In this document: positions 1 to 6,635 of the stretch, one piece after another
How the letters are laid out: the number at the start of each line of letters is the position of its first letter
Position numbering within the stretch: the stretch's first letter is position 1
DNA from: Bacillota bacterium
GTDB taxonomy: Bacteria; Bacillota; Bacilli; Paenibacillales; NBRC-103111
Length of the DNA stretch: 17,980 nucleotides
Assembly (NCBI GenBank): GCA_023391955.1
Contig: JAEWAA010000442.1
Coordinates: 1 to 17,980, forward strand
Direction: 5' to 3'
Notes under the pieces: model-generated
Databases searched by the model: none
The model's input: only the letters and a program-made list of their open reading frames with translations
Told to the model about the DNA's origin: nothing
Program-made: the position numbers and the translations under genes

Positions 1-283
1 GGTGATGATGCGTGCTGTCGTTGCGCAGGTCATAACGGGCAACACCGTCTCCGAAATTCATTTTCTCGAGAACATGCAGCTCCGACAACAGCTCCAAGGT
101 GCGGTACACTGTCGCCAAGCCAATTTCGGGAAATTTATCCTTAACCAGCATGAACACTTCTTCCGCGCTCAGATGGTCTTCTTCATTCTCCAGCAGGACT
201 CGCACCGTCGCTTCACGTTGGGGTGTCAGCTTGAAAGCCTGCGCCTGCAGCTGTTGTTTGATTTTTTCAATGCGCGCTTCCAT
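1..283 (-). CDS. fur: Ferric uptake regulator Fur (3' end outside window)
   Basis: This is the N-terminal 94 residues of a Fur-family metal-dependent repressor, which senses Fe(II) and represses iron-uptake genes. The visible part is the winged-helix DNA-binding domain, with KLTPQREATVRVLLENEEDHLSAE split across its first helices, then the recognition stretch EIGLATVYRTLELL and the domain link FGDGVARYDLR. It breaks off in the first metal-binding His cluster (STHHH); the dimerisation domain is beyond the edge. The motif order and wording match Bacillus Fur closely rather than PerR or Zur, and spoIIM-fur adjacency is also found in B. subtilis. ATG at 283 is preceded by a GGGAGGG Shine-Dalgarno. 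The frame stays open to base 1, so this is truncation by the window and not a broken gene. A dedicated promoter lies in the gap after spoIIM. Confidence 0.93.
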   Translation of the reverse strand, partial: MEARIEKIKQQLQAQAFKLTPQREATVRVLLENEEDHLSAEEVFMLVKDKFPEIGLATVYRTLELLSELHVLEKMNFGDGVARYDLRNDSTHHH

Positions 284-298
284 CGTTGCCCTCCCTAG

Positions 299-317
299 GG
301 TTTTCCGGAGGAAAACC
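299..317 (-). promoter_or_regulatory. Hairpin in the fur leader next to the Shine-Dalgarno
   Basis: A perfect 8-bp inverted repeat (GGTTTTCC / GGAAAACC) with a 3-nt loop sits just upstream of the fur Shine-Dalgarno. In the transcript, CCTCC within the loop and 3' arm could instead pair with GGAGG of the Shine-Dalgarno (minus strand of 289-295). A role in fur translation is inference only. Confidence 0.45.
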
Positions 318-372
318 GGCGTCGTAAGCATCATGAAGCACACTGGCGCCCCATCCCCGACACTCTTCCTTC

Positions 373-402
373 ATTATAGGGTGACACGGGAAATAAAGTC
401 AA
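373..402 (-). promoter_or_regulatory. Promoter of fur (sigma-A type)
   Basis: On the minus strand TTGACT (397-402) and TATAAT (373-378) are separated by 18 bp, close to the sigma-A consensus. It starts 6 bp after the spoIIM stop codon, so fur can be expressed independently of the sporulation gene upstream. I do not see a 19-bp Fur box or a PerR box over it. Confidence 0.8.
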
Positions 403-407
403 CTTAT

Positions 408-1058
408 TCATAGAATCGAGAATACCGACAACAGCCGGGGCGCCACCTGCTTCATCAGCTCCGGTGACAGATACCCCTCGTACAAGGCCGCTCCCGTCAG
501 CGCGATCACCATAAACAAGGCGGTGGCTGTGTACCGCCAGAAGGCGCCGGCTAAGGAGCCCTCCCGTCCCACCACTCTTGCTTTAACCAGATGGATGGCG
601 AACAGGGTGGCGGCAACGCTGACGATAATGAACGCCGGAATGATCACCAGGTTCTGGGGGAGCACCGACACAAAAGCAAACAACACACCGTCCCAGGAAT
701 AGACGCTGACCATATAGCCTACTGTGAAGCCGACCAGTACACCCTTTAAGAAATCCAGAGCGAACACCAGCGGGAGGCCGATAACGGATAAACCCAGCAC
801 CCAGATCAGGCCCAGCCACTTCAGATGCAGAATCACCGCCTGCTGGAAGGAGGCTCCTTCATTAAAGCCGCCGCCCTGATCCACTGTTGCTGCAAAAGCC
901 GCCAGATGCCGGGCCATTTCCTCCCTTTGCTCCAGGGTAAGGGCTCCCACCAGCACTGCACCGAAGACAATACCCGTGGCGAACAGGACGAAAATAAACA
1001 GAAAAAAGGGGAAATGCTCCTTCATATACGCACGCAACGGATGTCCGGTTGAATTCAT
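408..1058 (-). CDS. spoIIM: Stage II sporulation protein M
   Basis: This is SpoIIM, the integral membrane subunit of the SpoIIDMP machine that drives septal peptidoglycan remodelling and engulfment during sporulation. The product is 216 residues, close to the roughly 214 usual for Bacilli. A hydrophobic segment (FFLFIFVLFATGIVFGAVLVG in part) lies near the N-terminus, followed after a soluble loop by further membrane segments around residues 85-215, including LGLSVIGLPLVFALDFLKG and LVIIPAFIIVSVAATLFAI. I chose ATG 1058 because it has an AGGAGG Shine-Dalgarno about 10 nt upstream; the in-frame ATG 30 bp earlier has none. It lies directly upstream of fur, an arrangement also seen in Bacillus. 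SpoIIM genes are known to be under sigma-E, and a possible sigma-E promoter lies just upstream. Confidence 0.9.
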   Translation of the reverse strand: MNSTGHPLRAYMKEHFPFFLFIFVLFATGIVFGAVLVGALTLEQREEMARHLAAFAATVDQGGGFNEGASFQQAVILHLKWLGLIWVLGLSVIGLPLVFALDFLKGVLVGFTVGYMVSVYSWDGVLFAFVSVLPQNLVIIPAFIIVSVAATLFAIHLVKARVVGREGSLAGAFWRYTATALFMVIALTGAALYEGYLSPELMKQVAPRLLSVFSIL

Positions 1059-1093
1059 GGTCTCTTCGCCTCCTTGTCCAAGCCGCATAGTAC

Positions 1094-1122
1094 AGAATAT
1101 GAGGCTTGGCCGGAAACTATGA
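1094..1122 (-). promoter_or_regulatory. Possible sigma-E promoter of spoIIM
   Basis: On the minus strand TCATAGTT (1115-1122) and CATATTCT (1094-1101) are 13 bp apart, resembling the sigma-E consensus (-35 ATA core, -10 CATACAnT). It lies between the acetyltransferase stop and spoIIM, where the family's known regulation predicts it. The match is partial. An AAGCC...GGCTT inverted repeat (1080-1107) overlaps it. Confidence 0.35.
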
Positions 1123-1128
1123 TGCCCA

Positions 1129-1641
1129 CTATAGAGATAAGTTCATGAGGAGTGCATCGTAATAGGTACCGCCAATTTTGAAGAAGCGGCTGTAGGTGCC
1201 GCAGGCCTGGAAACCCAAGCTTTCATACAGGCGGATGGCCCGTTGGTTGTCGGTGCGGACCTTCAGCTCAAGAATTTCCCTGCCGCTGTCCCGGCCGAAG
1301 CTGATCAGGGCCTCCATCATGCTGCGCCCGATGCCCTGTCCCCAGCACTCCCGGGACACCACTACCGACAGCTCCGCCCTGTGGGCAATCCGTTCCCGGT
1401 TGAAGCCGGCCAAGGAGCCGATGGCTGCGATTTCACCATTCAGTTTGCCTATGAGGGTAACGGACTGGGACTGGCTGTTTTCCCGGATGATCCACTCCCG
1501 CTCCTGCTCAACCGTCAGCTTCATTTCTCCGGCGCCAAACAGCAAATTATCGCTCTCCCCGCCTACCCGGTTAAGAAACCGGAGCAGTTCCTCCGCATCC
1601 TCCGGGTCAGCCTTGCAGATCCTCCATCCGGACTTTTCCAT
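1129..1641 (-). CDS. GNAT-family N-acetyltransferase
   Basis: A single-domain GNAT acetyltransferase of 170 residues that would transfer acetyl from acetyl-CoA to an amine; the substrate cannot be read from the sequence. The acetyl-CoA binding motif A is ECWGQGIGRSMM near residue 104, preceded by the beta-4 strand AELSVVVS, and motif B is NQRAIRLYESLGFQACG near residue 137. The start is ATG 1641, with a GGAGGA Shine-Dalgarno; a longer in-frame start at 1662 lies on the ribosome site itself. Its first 35 bp overlap the 3' end of the PHP nuclease gene in another frame, which suggests translational coupling in one operon with nudF. The closest general description is a RimI/SpeG-like small-molecule or protein acetyltransferase. 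Confidence 0.82.
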   Translation of the reverse strand: MEKSGWRICKADPEDAEELLRFLNRVGGESDNLLFGAGEMKLTVEQEREWIIRENSQSQSVTLIGKLNGEIAAIGSLAGFNRERIAHRAELSVVVSRECWGQGIGRSMMEALISFGRDSGREILELKVRTDNQRAIRLYESLGFQACGTYSRFFKIGGTYYDALLMNLSL

Positions 1642-2803
1642 AGGTTCCTCCTCCGCCTGCATTCACCTGCAGAACACCGCCGCGGGCGGCCCCGATCATG
1701 CCGGCTATGGCGGCTCCGGCCGTCTCCGCGATTTCATCCAGTGCTGCCTTGTGCAAAATGTTCATTTCCGTTCCGAAGCGTGAGAGCAGCTTGTCCAGCA
1801 GCTTGGGACCGAGCCCGGGCAGAAATTCCAACGGCACCTGGTAATAATAAGGCGGCCGGTGGGCACCCACTACAGGCTCAGAGCGGTCTGCAATATCCCT
1901 GATCCGGTCCATTACTCCGCGGACAATCTTGGTGCTCCCGCAATACAGGCAGCGCTCCGTGGACAGCTCCGCCTCATCCACAATGGAGCCGCAGGCGGCG
2001 CAATAGGTGCGGTGATACTTGCCCAGCCGGGGATTCAAGCCGAAATTGGCGGTAACCCCACGCCCATCCTTGCCCTGGAGAGCCAGCACAAATTCCCGGA
2101 AGGTTGGCTCCGCCATCCGGATGCGATTGTATTCCCGTCCAATCTTGCCCAGAGAATGGGCGTCCGAGTCCGTCAGGAAGGCCAGGTTGTCCAGCTCGGG
2201 CAGGTAAGAAGCCATTTCGGTATCGGAGCTAAGCCCCAGCTCTACCGCCATAATTCGCTCCACATCCAATAGCTCCGACATCCGCTCTGCTGCGCTGCCG
2301 TACACACTTTTGTACGGTGTGAAAATATGGGCGGGAATCAGGATGCCGCCGCGGGCTTCCGCCTCCTGCTGCAGCTGACGGGTGGTCACATAAATCCGCT
2401 GGGAGCTGAGCTGCACATTTTTCATAACACCGGATAACCAGACTGTGAAGGCTTTCATGGAACGCAGGTCAGGCAGGAACACCAGGAAATGCGCCGCTCC
2501 CCTGCCCGGCTCCTTCACCTCCAGCTCCGAGCCGAGCAGGATCGTGGTGTTGTGATAGCGGATGCCTCCGCCCTCCAGTTCCTCCATCTCGCCCCGCTCC
2601 AGATAACTGTCGATTTCGGCCTGCACCGCGGGAGAATGACAGTCTATAATGCCAACCACATCGATCCCCTTGCGCTCCGATGCCTCCCGGGCGATATTGT
2701 GAAAGGTCAGGTTGGCAGCTCCGCTGATCTTAACCGGCAAGCCTGCTTCCGTACGCCCGATATGGATATGCATATCCACATAATATTCCTGCAGACCTTC
2801 CAT
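1607..2803 (-). CDS. PHP-domain endonuclease Q-like protein (YqxK type)
   Basis: A 398-residue PHP-fold phosphoesterase matching the endonuclease Q family, enzymes that nick DNA 5' of deaminated or otherwise damaged bases. Visible features: metal-binding HIH at residues 12-14 (DMHIHIGRTEAG); IIDCHSP near 52-58; GSELEV near 91-96; TDSDAHSLGK near 211-220, giving further PHP metal ligands; a four-cysteine zinc ribbon (CAAC at 268-271, CLYC at 285-288); and a helix-hairpin-helix FLPGLGPKLLDKLL near 327-340 for DNA contact. This is the full EndoQ domain order. It begins 1 nt after the nudF stop and runs into the acetyltransferase gene, so the three are probably one transcript. Its Shine-Dalgarno (GGGGAAG) is weak, consistent with coupling. 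The family assignment is firm; damage specificity is inferred from characterised EndoQ. Confidence 0.85.
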   Translation of the reverse strand: MEGLQEYYVDMHIHIGRTEAGLPVKISGAANLTFHNIAREASERKGIDVVGIIDCHSPAVQAEIDSYLERGEMEELEGGGIRYHNTTILLGSELEVKEPGRGAAHFLVFLPDLRSMKAFTVWLSGVMKNVQLSSQRIYVTTRQLQQEAEARGGILIPAHIFTPYKSVYGSAAERMSELLDVERIMAVELGLSSDTEMASYLPELDNLAFLTDSDAHSLGKIGREYNRIRMAEPTFREFVLALQGKDGRGVTANFGLNPRLGKYHRTYCAACGSIVDEAELSTERCLYCGSTKIVRGVMDRIRDIADRSEPVVGAHRPPYYYQVPLEFLPGLGPKLLDKLLSRFGTEMNILHKAALDEIAETAGAAIAGMIGAARGGVLQVNAGGGGTYGKVRMEDLQG

Positions 2804-2804
2804 C

Positions 2805-3365
2805 TTAAAGCTTCCCCGTCAGCCGGTAGAGCTTCCAGGCATACACCGCCATAATGGTTTTGGCATCCCCAATTCGCCCTTCAGCGATGTACTGCTCCGC
2901 TTCCTCCAAGGTGATGGCGCTGCAGTCGAGAAATTCATCCTCATCCAGATGTGCTTCACCTCTGGTTAAATTTTCCGCAACAAAAAGATGGATAAGCTCG
3001 TTTGCAAATCCCGGAGATGTGTAAAAAGAATGTATAAGGCGAATATCTCCGGCAGTATAACCCGTTTCCTCCGCCAGCTCGCGGATGGCTGCTGCCAGGG
3101 GCTCTTCCCCGTGATCCAGCTTGCCCGCCGGGATTTCCACCAGATTTTTTTCGAAGGGCTTGCGGTATTGCTCCACCACCAGCATCTTATCCTCCACAAG
3201 AGCAATGACCGCCACGGCCCCCGGATGTTTGACGATTTCCCGGGTGGCCGTTTCGCCGTTGGGCAGCCGGACTGTATCCACTTGAAGGGAGATAATCCTC
3301 CCGTTAAAAATAGATTCCGTACTGAGGGTGACTTCCTCAAATTTGCTGGATGCTTGCTCGTTCAT
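2805..3365 (-). CDS. nudF: NUDIX hydrolase, ADP-ribose pyrophosphatase
   Basis: A 186-residue NUDIX enzyme of the ADP-ribose pyrophosphatase subfamily, cleaving ADP-ribose to AMP and ribose-5-phosphate and so limiting non-enzymatic ADP-ribosylation. The NUDIX box is intact at residues 81-103: G81-x5-E87-x7-R95-E-L-x-E99-E100-x-G102-Y. The N-terminal beta segment (FNGRIISLQVDTVRLPNG) and the VEQYRKPFEKNLVEIPAG stretch just before the box are typical of the subfamily, as is the acidic DEDEFLD segment. ATG 3365 has an AAGGAG Shine-Dalgarno. It is the first gene of the nudF / EndoQ-like / GNAT group, an arrangement resembling Bacillus nudF-yqxK. It is divergent from the MciZ-like gene. Confidence 0.9.
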   Translation of the reverse strand: MNEQASSKFEEVTLSTESIFNGRIISLQVDTVRLPNGETATREIVKHPGAVAVIALVEDKMLVVEQYRKPFEKNLVEIPAGKLDHGEEPLAAAIRELAEETGYTAGDIRLIHSFYTSPGFANELIHLFVAENLTRGEAHLDEDEFLDCSAITLEEAEQYIAEGRIGDAKTIMAVYAWKLYRLTGKL

Positions 3366-3445
3366 GGTCTCTTCTCCTTTTATCCGTGTAAATTGTGCCT
3401 GATTCGCTGAACTGAACCGTTACCAGACATGGCTGTGACGCAATT

Positions 3446-3474
3446 GTCATATGAATAGCATTATACCATGCCTG
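3446..3474 (+). promoter_or_regulatory. Possible sigma-E promoter of the mciZ-like gene
   Basis: GTCATATG (3446-3453) and CATGCCTG (3467-3474), 13 bp apart, resemble a sigma-E promoter with a good -35 and a weaker -10. B. subtilis mciZ is known to be expressed in the mother cell under sigma-E, which raises the prior. The assignment is tentative. Confidence 0.3.
3460..3465 (-). promoter_or_regulatory. Extended -10 of the nudF promoter
   Basis: TATAAT preceded by TGG on the minus strand gives an extended -10 about 95 bp upstream of nudF. No good -35 is present 17 bp upstream, which fits extended -10 promoters. It overlaps the candidate sigma-E promoter of the divergent MciZ-like gene. Confidence 0.55.
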
Positions 3475-3544
3475 CCGGGGAATGACCTCGAGGATTGCGC
3501 AAGCCGGCAAAGGCCGACTATGAAAAGAAAAGAGGGTTCCGCCC

Positions 3545-3781
3545 ATGAAAACCCGTTATAGCACCGCAAGTCTCCTGATGACCGGGAAAGCCCATGAGGT
3601 CCGCCGTATGCTCCGGCTGCTTCTGGACCAATCTCCCAATCCCCATATGCCTTTGTTGGAGCAGTTGGATCAACGCGCTTCGTTAGGGGCCGAAAGCTCC
3701 TTTGTGCGGCATGCCGCATTCCGCATCCGTCCGGGTGCATCAGGCCGGAGCACTGCTATACCCAGAGGAAAATCCCGTTAG
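3545..3781 (+). CDS. mciZ: MciZ-like Z-ring formation inhibitor, long form
   Basis: A 78-residue protein whose N-terminus resembles MciZ, the mother-cell peptide that caps FtsZ filaments and blocks Z-ring formation during sporulation. The shared pattern is MK, then a hydrophobic triplet, then GKAHEVRRMLRLL (residues 14-26), against GKAWEIRAKLKEY in B. subtilis MciZ as I recall it. Position supports it too: it is divergent from nudF, near which mciZ lies in B. subtilis. It is about twice the 40 residues of the B. subtilis peptide. The C-terminal half (from about residue 40) is Arg- and Ser-rich, low in hydrophobics and unrecognised. ATG 3545 has an AGAGGG Shine-Dalgarno. The call rests on a short motif and synteny. 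Confidence 0.6.
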   Translation: MKTRYSTASLLMTGKAHEVRRMLRLLLDQSPNPHMPLLEQLDQRASLGAESSFVRHAAFRIRPGASGRSTAIPRGKSR

Positions 3782-3801
3782 GGCGTGTTTGCAGAACTGG
3801 C

Positions 3802-4323
3802 CTAGGCCTCCTGTCCGGCATCCTGGGGGCCCTGACCCAGTCGGTCCCAAATGGCCTTTACGTTCCGTTCCCCTTCATAATAGTCCGCTTCATCCGCCTG
3901 CCGGAAAACTTGCTGTTCAGGCAATATATTCAATTTGCCTGAATCCGGGTATTCGCATACATCCATGCCCCGATCCATCCGGATATCCAGGTATACGCAC
4001 GGCTTTTCACTATGGTTGTACAGCTGATGCGCCCCCTCCGGCCCTATTCCGAAAAACACCGTATCCCCTTCCCCTATCTCCTGCAATCCCTCCGGCGTGC
4101 GCAGCATGGCTTTCCCTGACAAGATAATGAACAGCTCCTCCGCATTCCGGTGGATATGGTACGGGTATGAATACAGCCTCGGATCGAGGGAGCGGACCTC
4201 GAACTTCATATGCTCCGACCCCAACCTTTTGGACAAACCTTCGGTTGTATGCCATGCAAACTCCGGCACAGGCGAACGTCGCTGAACATACGAAACCGAC
4301 TTCGAATTGAATACAAACGCCAT
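3802..4323 (-). CDS. Cupin-domain protein
   Basis: A 173-residue single-domain cupin. Motif 1 is HIHRNAEELFIILSG: H-x-H, Glu, and the closing Gly of the G(X)5HXH(X)3-4E(X)6G pattern. Motif 2 is PEGAHQLYN, fitting PXG(X)2H(X)3N. The metal-binding His/His/Glu/His set therefore looks complete, so it could be an isomerase, dioxygenase or small-molecule binding protein; substrate unknown. I start it at ATG 4323 (MAFVFNSK), which has an AAGGAG Shine-Dalgarno 8 nt upstream. The frame stays open further upstream, but that part lies over the promoter and the start of the divergent alkC-like gene and is unlike any cupin. It ends 21 bp from the mciZ-like gene, tail to tail. Confidence 0.8.
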   Translation of the reverse strand: MAFVFNSKSVSYVQRRSPVPEFAWHTTEGLSKRLGSEHMKFEVRSLDPRLYSYPYHIHRNAEELFIILSGKAMLRTPEGLQEIGEGDTVFFGIGPEGAHQLYNHSEKPCVYLDIRMDRGMDVCEYPDSGKLNILPEQQVFRQADEADYYEGERNVKAIWDRLGQGPQDAGQEA

Positions 4324-4370
4324 TGCAAACCACTCCTTCAGAAATTGGGTTTTCCTGCACTTGACAAATA

Positions 4371-4400
4371 TTGTACAAGATTCAAGGCGGATGGTATACT
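4371..4400 (+). promoter_or_regulatory. Promoter of the alkC-like gene, with palindromic flanks
   Basis: TTGTAC (4371-4376) and TATACT (4395-4400) are 18 bp apart, with a TG before the -10. Two palindromes flank or overlap it: TTG-N3-AATATT-N3-CAA (4361-4378), covering the -35, and CAAACGTTTG (4416-4425), just past the likely transcription start. Either could be an operator; no regulator is identified. Confidence 0.55.
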
Positions 4401-4458
4401 GTTCCAAAAGGGAAACAAACGTTTGCCTGTCTATCTCCCCTAGAAGGAGCACGCCGCC

Positions 4459-5550
4459 ATGGAGCCTTTGAAACATATGTACACCCCGGAGCTGCTGGAG
4501 GATTTTGCCCACAAGGTGGCAGGGGTTTATCCCGCCTTTGACCAACCGGGGTTTCTTGCATCCGTATTTGATACCGAATGGGACTCCCGGGAGCTGAAGG
4601 ACCGGTACCGCCATATCGCCCGGGTGCTGGGGGAATATCTGCCCGCGGATTATGATCAGGCCATACATATCCTGGAGGGGCTTGCCGGAGACTGCCGGGG
4701 CTTCCCGTATATTTTCTTTCCGGAGTTCGTTTGCCTAAGCGGCTTGGAGCATTGGGATACCTCCCTCCGCGCATTGCGCAGCTTCACACCGTCCAGCTCC
4801 TCCGAATTCGCTGTGAGGCCCTTTATTGAGCTGGACCAGGAGCGGATGCTCGCTGCTATGCTCGAATGGACAAAAGATCCGGACGAGCATGTTCGGCGCC
4901 TGGCCAGCGAAGGCTGCCGCCCCCGCCTGCCCTGGGGCAAGCCGCTGCGGCGGCTGATTGCCGATCCGGGGCCGCTTTTTCCCATTCTGACGGCGCTTCT
5001 GCAGGATGAATCGGAATATGTCCGCCGCAGTGTAGCCAACAATCTCAACGATATTACCAAGGACCATCCCGAGCTCGTGCTGCAGTTCGCCGCCGCACAT
5101 CTGGGCTTAAGCCGGGACACGGACCGGCTCTTGAAGCATGCCTGCCGGACTCTGCTGAAAAAAGGGAATCCGGAGGCTCTCCGCCTCTTTGGCTTTGGCA
5201 GTGGTGATGTCCAGTCCTCCGTAGACATCCGGGAGCTGCGGATTGAGCCGGAGACGATCCGGCTGGGGGAACAGCTCCGTTTTTCCTTCCATCTCTCCTC
5301 CAAGGAGCCTGCTTCCTTCCGGCTGCAATATGCTGTGGAGTACGTAAAAGCCAACGGCAAAACCGCTCCCAAGCGCTTCCACCTCCCCGAACGGAAGGAA
5401 TTTTCCGGCGATGAGGTGATTTCCTGGAGCGTCACAGTTAAGGATTTTACCACCCGCAAGCATTATCCCGGTTATCACCGTGTTTCCATTCTGGTGAACG
5501 GAGTGGAACGCGCAGCCGGGGGATTTATGTTGGAGATGCCCGGGGAGTAA
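4459..5550 (+). CDS. alkC: AlkC-type DNA alkylation repair glycosylase with Ig-like domain
   Basis: A 363-residue HEAT-like-repeat protein of the AlkC/AlkD superfamily, which excises cationic N3- and N7-alkylated bases without flipping them out of the helix. Family landmarks are EFAVRPFIELDQERML (residues 116-131), EHVRRLASEGCRPRLPWG (143-160) and YVRRSVANNLNDITKDHP (187-204). The two VRR helices with the Trp, Asp and Arg residues nearby form the lesion-binding face in the family. The region after about residue 255 (DIRELRIEPETIRLGEQLRFSF, with the last strands near 335-357) looks like the C-terminal Ig-like domain of the longer AlkC branch. ATG 4459 has an AAGGAG Shine-Dalgarno. It is monocistronic: promoter at 4371, terminator at 5625. 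The superfamily is firm; the AlkC branch is inferred from length, motifs and the Ig-like tail. Confidence 0.82.
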   Translation: MEPLKHMYTPELLEDFAHKVAGVYPAFDQPGFLASVFDTEWDSRELKDRYRHIARVLGEYLPADYDQAIHILEGLAGDCRGFPYIFFPEFVCLSGLEHWDTSLRALRSFTPSSSSEFAVRPFIELDQERMLAAMLEWTKDPDEHVRRLASEGCRPRLPWGKPLRRLIADPGPLFPILTALLQDESEYVRRSVANNLNDITKDHPELVLQFAAAHLGLSRDTDRLLKHACRTLLKKGNPEALRLFGFGSGDVQSSVDIRELRIEPETIRLGEQLRFSFHLSSKEPASFRLQYAVEYVKANGKTAPKRFHLPERKEFSGDEVISWSVTVKDFTTRKHYPGYHRVSILVNGVERAAGGFMLEMPGE

Positions 5551-5624
5551 ATTGGTTTTGGGGCTTGTCCTTTACGGGCTGATTATGATATGCTGCTGGT
5601 ATCAAATAGGATTTCCGGGTGAAG

Positions 5625-5669
5625 CACACCTGGCTGTTCTCCGTTAAGGGGATGGCCGGTGTGTTTTTT
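5625..5669 (+). terminator. Rho-independent terminator after the alkC-like gene
   Basis: CACACC-t-GGC pairs with GCC-GGTGTG around a loop of about 18 nt, followed by TTTTTT (5664-5669). It separates the glycosylase gene from the Rpn gene, whose own promoter must lie in the remaining 35 bp or be read through; none is obvious. Confidence 0.75.
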
Positions 5670-5719
5670 GCTTTCCGGAAGAACGTGAAATCCGATTTTT
5701 GCGAAGGAGAGTTGATGCC

Positions 5720-6622
5720 GTGACGGATCATGATGCGCTGTATAAGGAATTGCTGCGGAACTTTTTTAGAGAATTTATGGAGCTTTTCTTCCCGGAGACA
5801 GCGGAGCAAATCAATTTTGCCTCGGTGGAGTTCCTTTCTGAGGAGGTTGTTGTAGATATTGCAGGCGGTACAAAAAAAAGGCTGGATGTGCTGGTGAAAA
5901 CCAGACTGAAGCAGGAGCAGACATTTATTCTGGTTCATCAGGAACCGCAGGCTTACTACCAGGAGGAATTTCCGGAACGAATGTTTATTTACACTGCCCG
6001 GTTGTATGAAAAATACCGTCTTCGCGTGCTCCCCATCGCTATTATCAGCCACAAACGGCAAATCCCCGAACCGGATACCTTCGGATGGGAGCTGCCATAT
6101 TTGGAGGTGCTTCGCTTTAGGTACCACCGTCTTCATCTGCGCAAGCTAAATTGGAGGGACTTTGTGCATTCGGGCAATCCGGTGGCTGCTGCATTGCTGA
6201 GCAGTATGGGCTATAATGAAGAGGAGAAAATCCGCTTGAAGCTGGAATTTATCGGGATGATGACCCGTCTGCAGCTGGATCCTGCCCGAATGGAGCTGCT
6301 GGCCGTTTTCTTCGACGCTTACCTTCCCCTCACGGAGGAGCAGGAGCAGCAGGTTTGGCATGAGGCAAAGCAAATATACAGTTTAGGAGGGACTGAAGTG
6401 ATGGAATGGAAAACTCACTTTGAGCGGTATGCCATGGAAAAGGGGTTAAAGGAAGGTTTAGAACAAGGGATCGAAAAGGGCATTGAAAAAGGTATTGAGC
6501 AGGGAATCGAGAAGGGCAAGCTGGAAGTGGCCCGCCAAATGATCGCGGAGCGTTTGGAGCCGCAACTCATTGCCAAGGTCACCGGCCTGCCCTTGGAGGA
6601 AATCAACCGGATGCGTCAATAG
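5720..6622 (+). CDS. Rpn-family recombination-promoting nuclease / putative transposase
   Basis: A 300-residue member of the Rpn (PD-(D/E)XK) group, whose characterised members are DNA endonucleases that stimulate RecA-independent recombination. The nuclease core is in the first 140 residues: a LDVLVK strand carrying D56 and ILVHQEPQAYYQ carrying E75 and Q77, the D...E-x-Q version of the active site, then FPERMFIYTARLYEKY and VLPIAIISH typical of the subfamily. The tail near residue 240 is a run of four-residue Gly-Ile-Glu-Lys/Gln repeats, then a conserved-looking helix-turn end (EVARQMIAERL...VTGLPLEEINRMR). I choose GTG 5720, with AAGGAG 10 nt upstream; the in-frame TTG at 5699 lies before that site. 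These genes are often multi-copy and mobile, but no transposon ends are visible here. Confidence 0.8.
   Translation: MTDHDALYKELLRNFFREFMELFFPETAEQINFASVEFLSEEVVVDIAGGTKKRLDVLVKTRLKQEQTFILVHQEPQAYYQEEFPERMFIYTARLYEKYRLRVLPIAIISHKRQIPEPDTFGWELPYLEVLRFRYHRLHLRKLNWRDFVHSGNPVAAALLSSMGYNEEEKIRLKLEFIGMMTRLQLDPARMELLAVFFDAYLPLTEEQEQQVWHEAKQIYSLGGTEVMEWKTHFERYAMEKGLKEGLEQGIEKGIEKGIEQGIEKGKLEVARQMIAERLEPQLIAKVTGLPLEEINRMRQ
6437..6520 (+). repeat. 12-bp in-frame tandem repeat in the Rpn gene
   Basis: Seven diverged 12-bp units of the form GAA-AAG-GGx-ATT encode EKGL-KEGL-EQGI-EKGI-EKGI-EQGI-EKGK. Unit number could change without shifting frame. Such EG-rich tails are common in this protein family. Confidence 0.8.
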
Positions 6623-6635
6623 ACCCGGCTGTATA

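Noticed and set aside
3799..3808. Perfect palindrome GGCCTAGGCC at the cupin stop codon
   Set aside because: Only 10 bp, no loop and no T-run; may be chance in GC-rich sequence.
4324..4668. N-terminal extension of the cupin frame
   Set aside because: Crosses the divergent promoter and the alkC-like start; the internal ATG 4323 has a good Shine-Dalgarno and gives a normal cupin length.
4656..5459. 267-residue open frame on the minus strand in the alkC-like gene
   Set aside because: Ser/Arg-rich composition typical of a reverse-strand shadow; the plus strand carries AlkC motifs.
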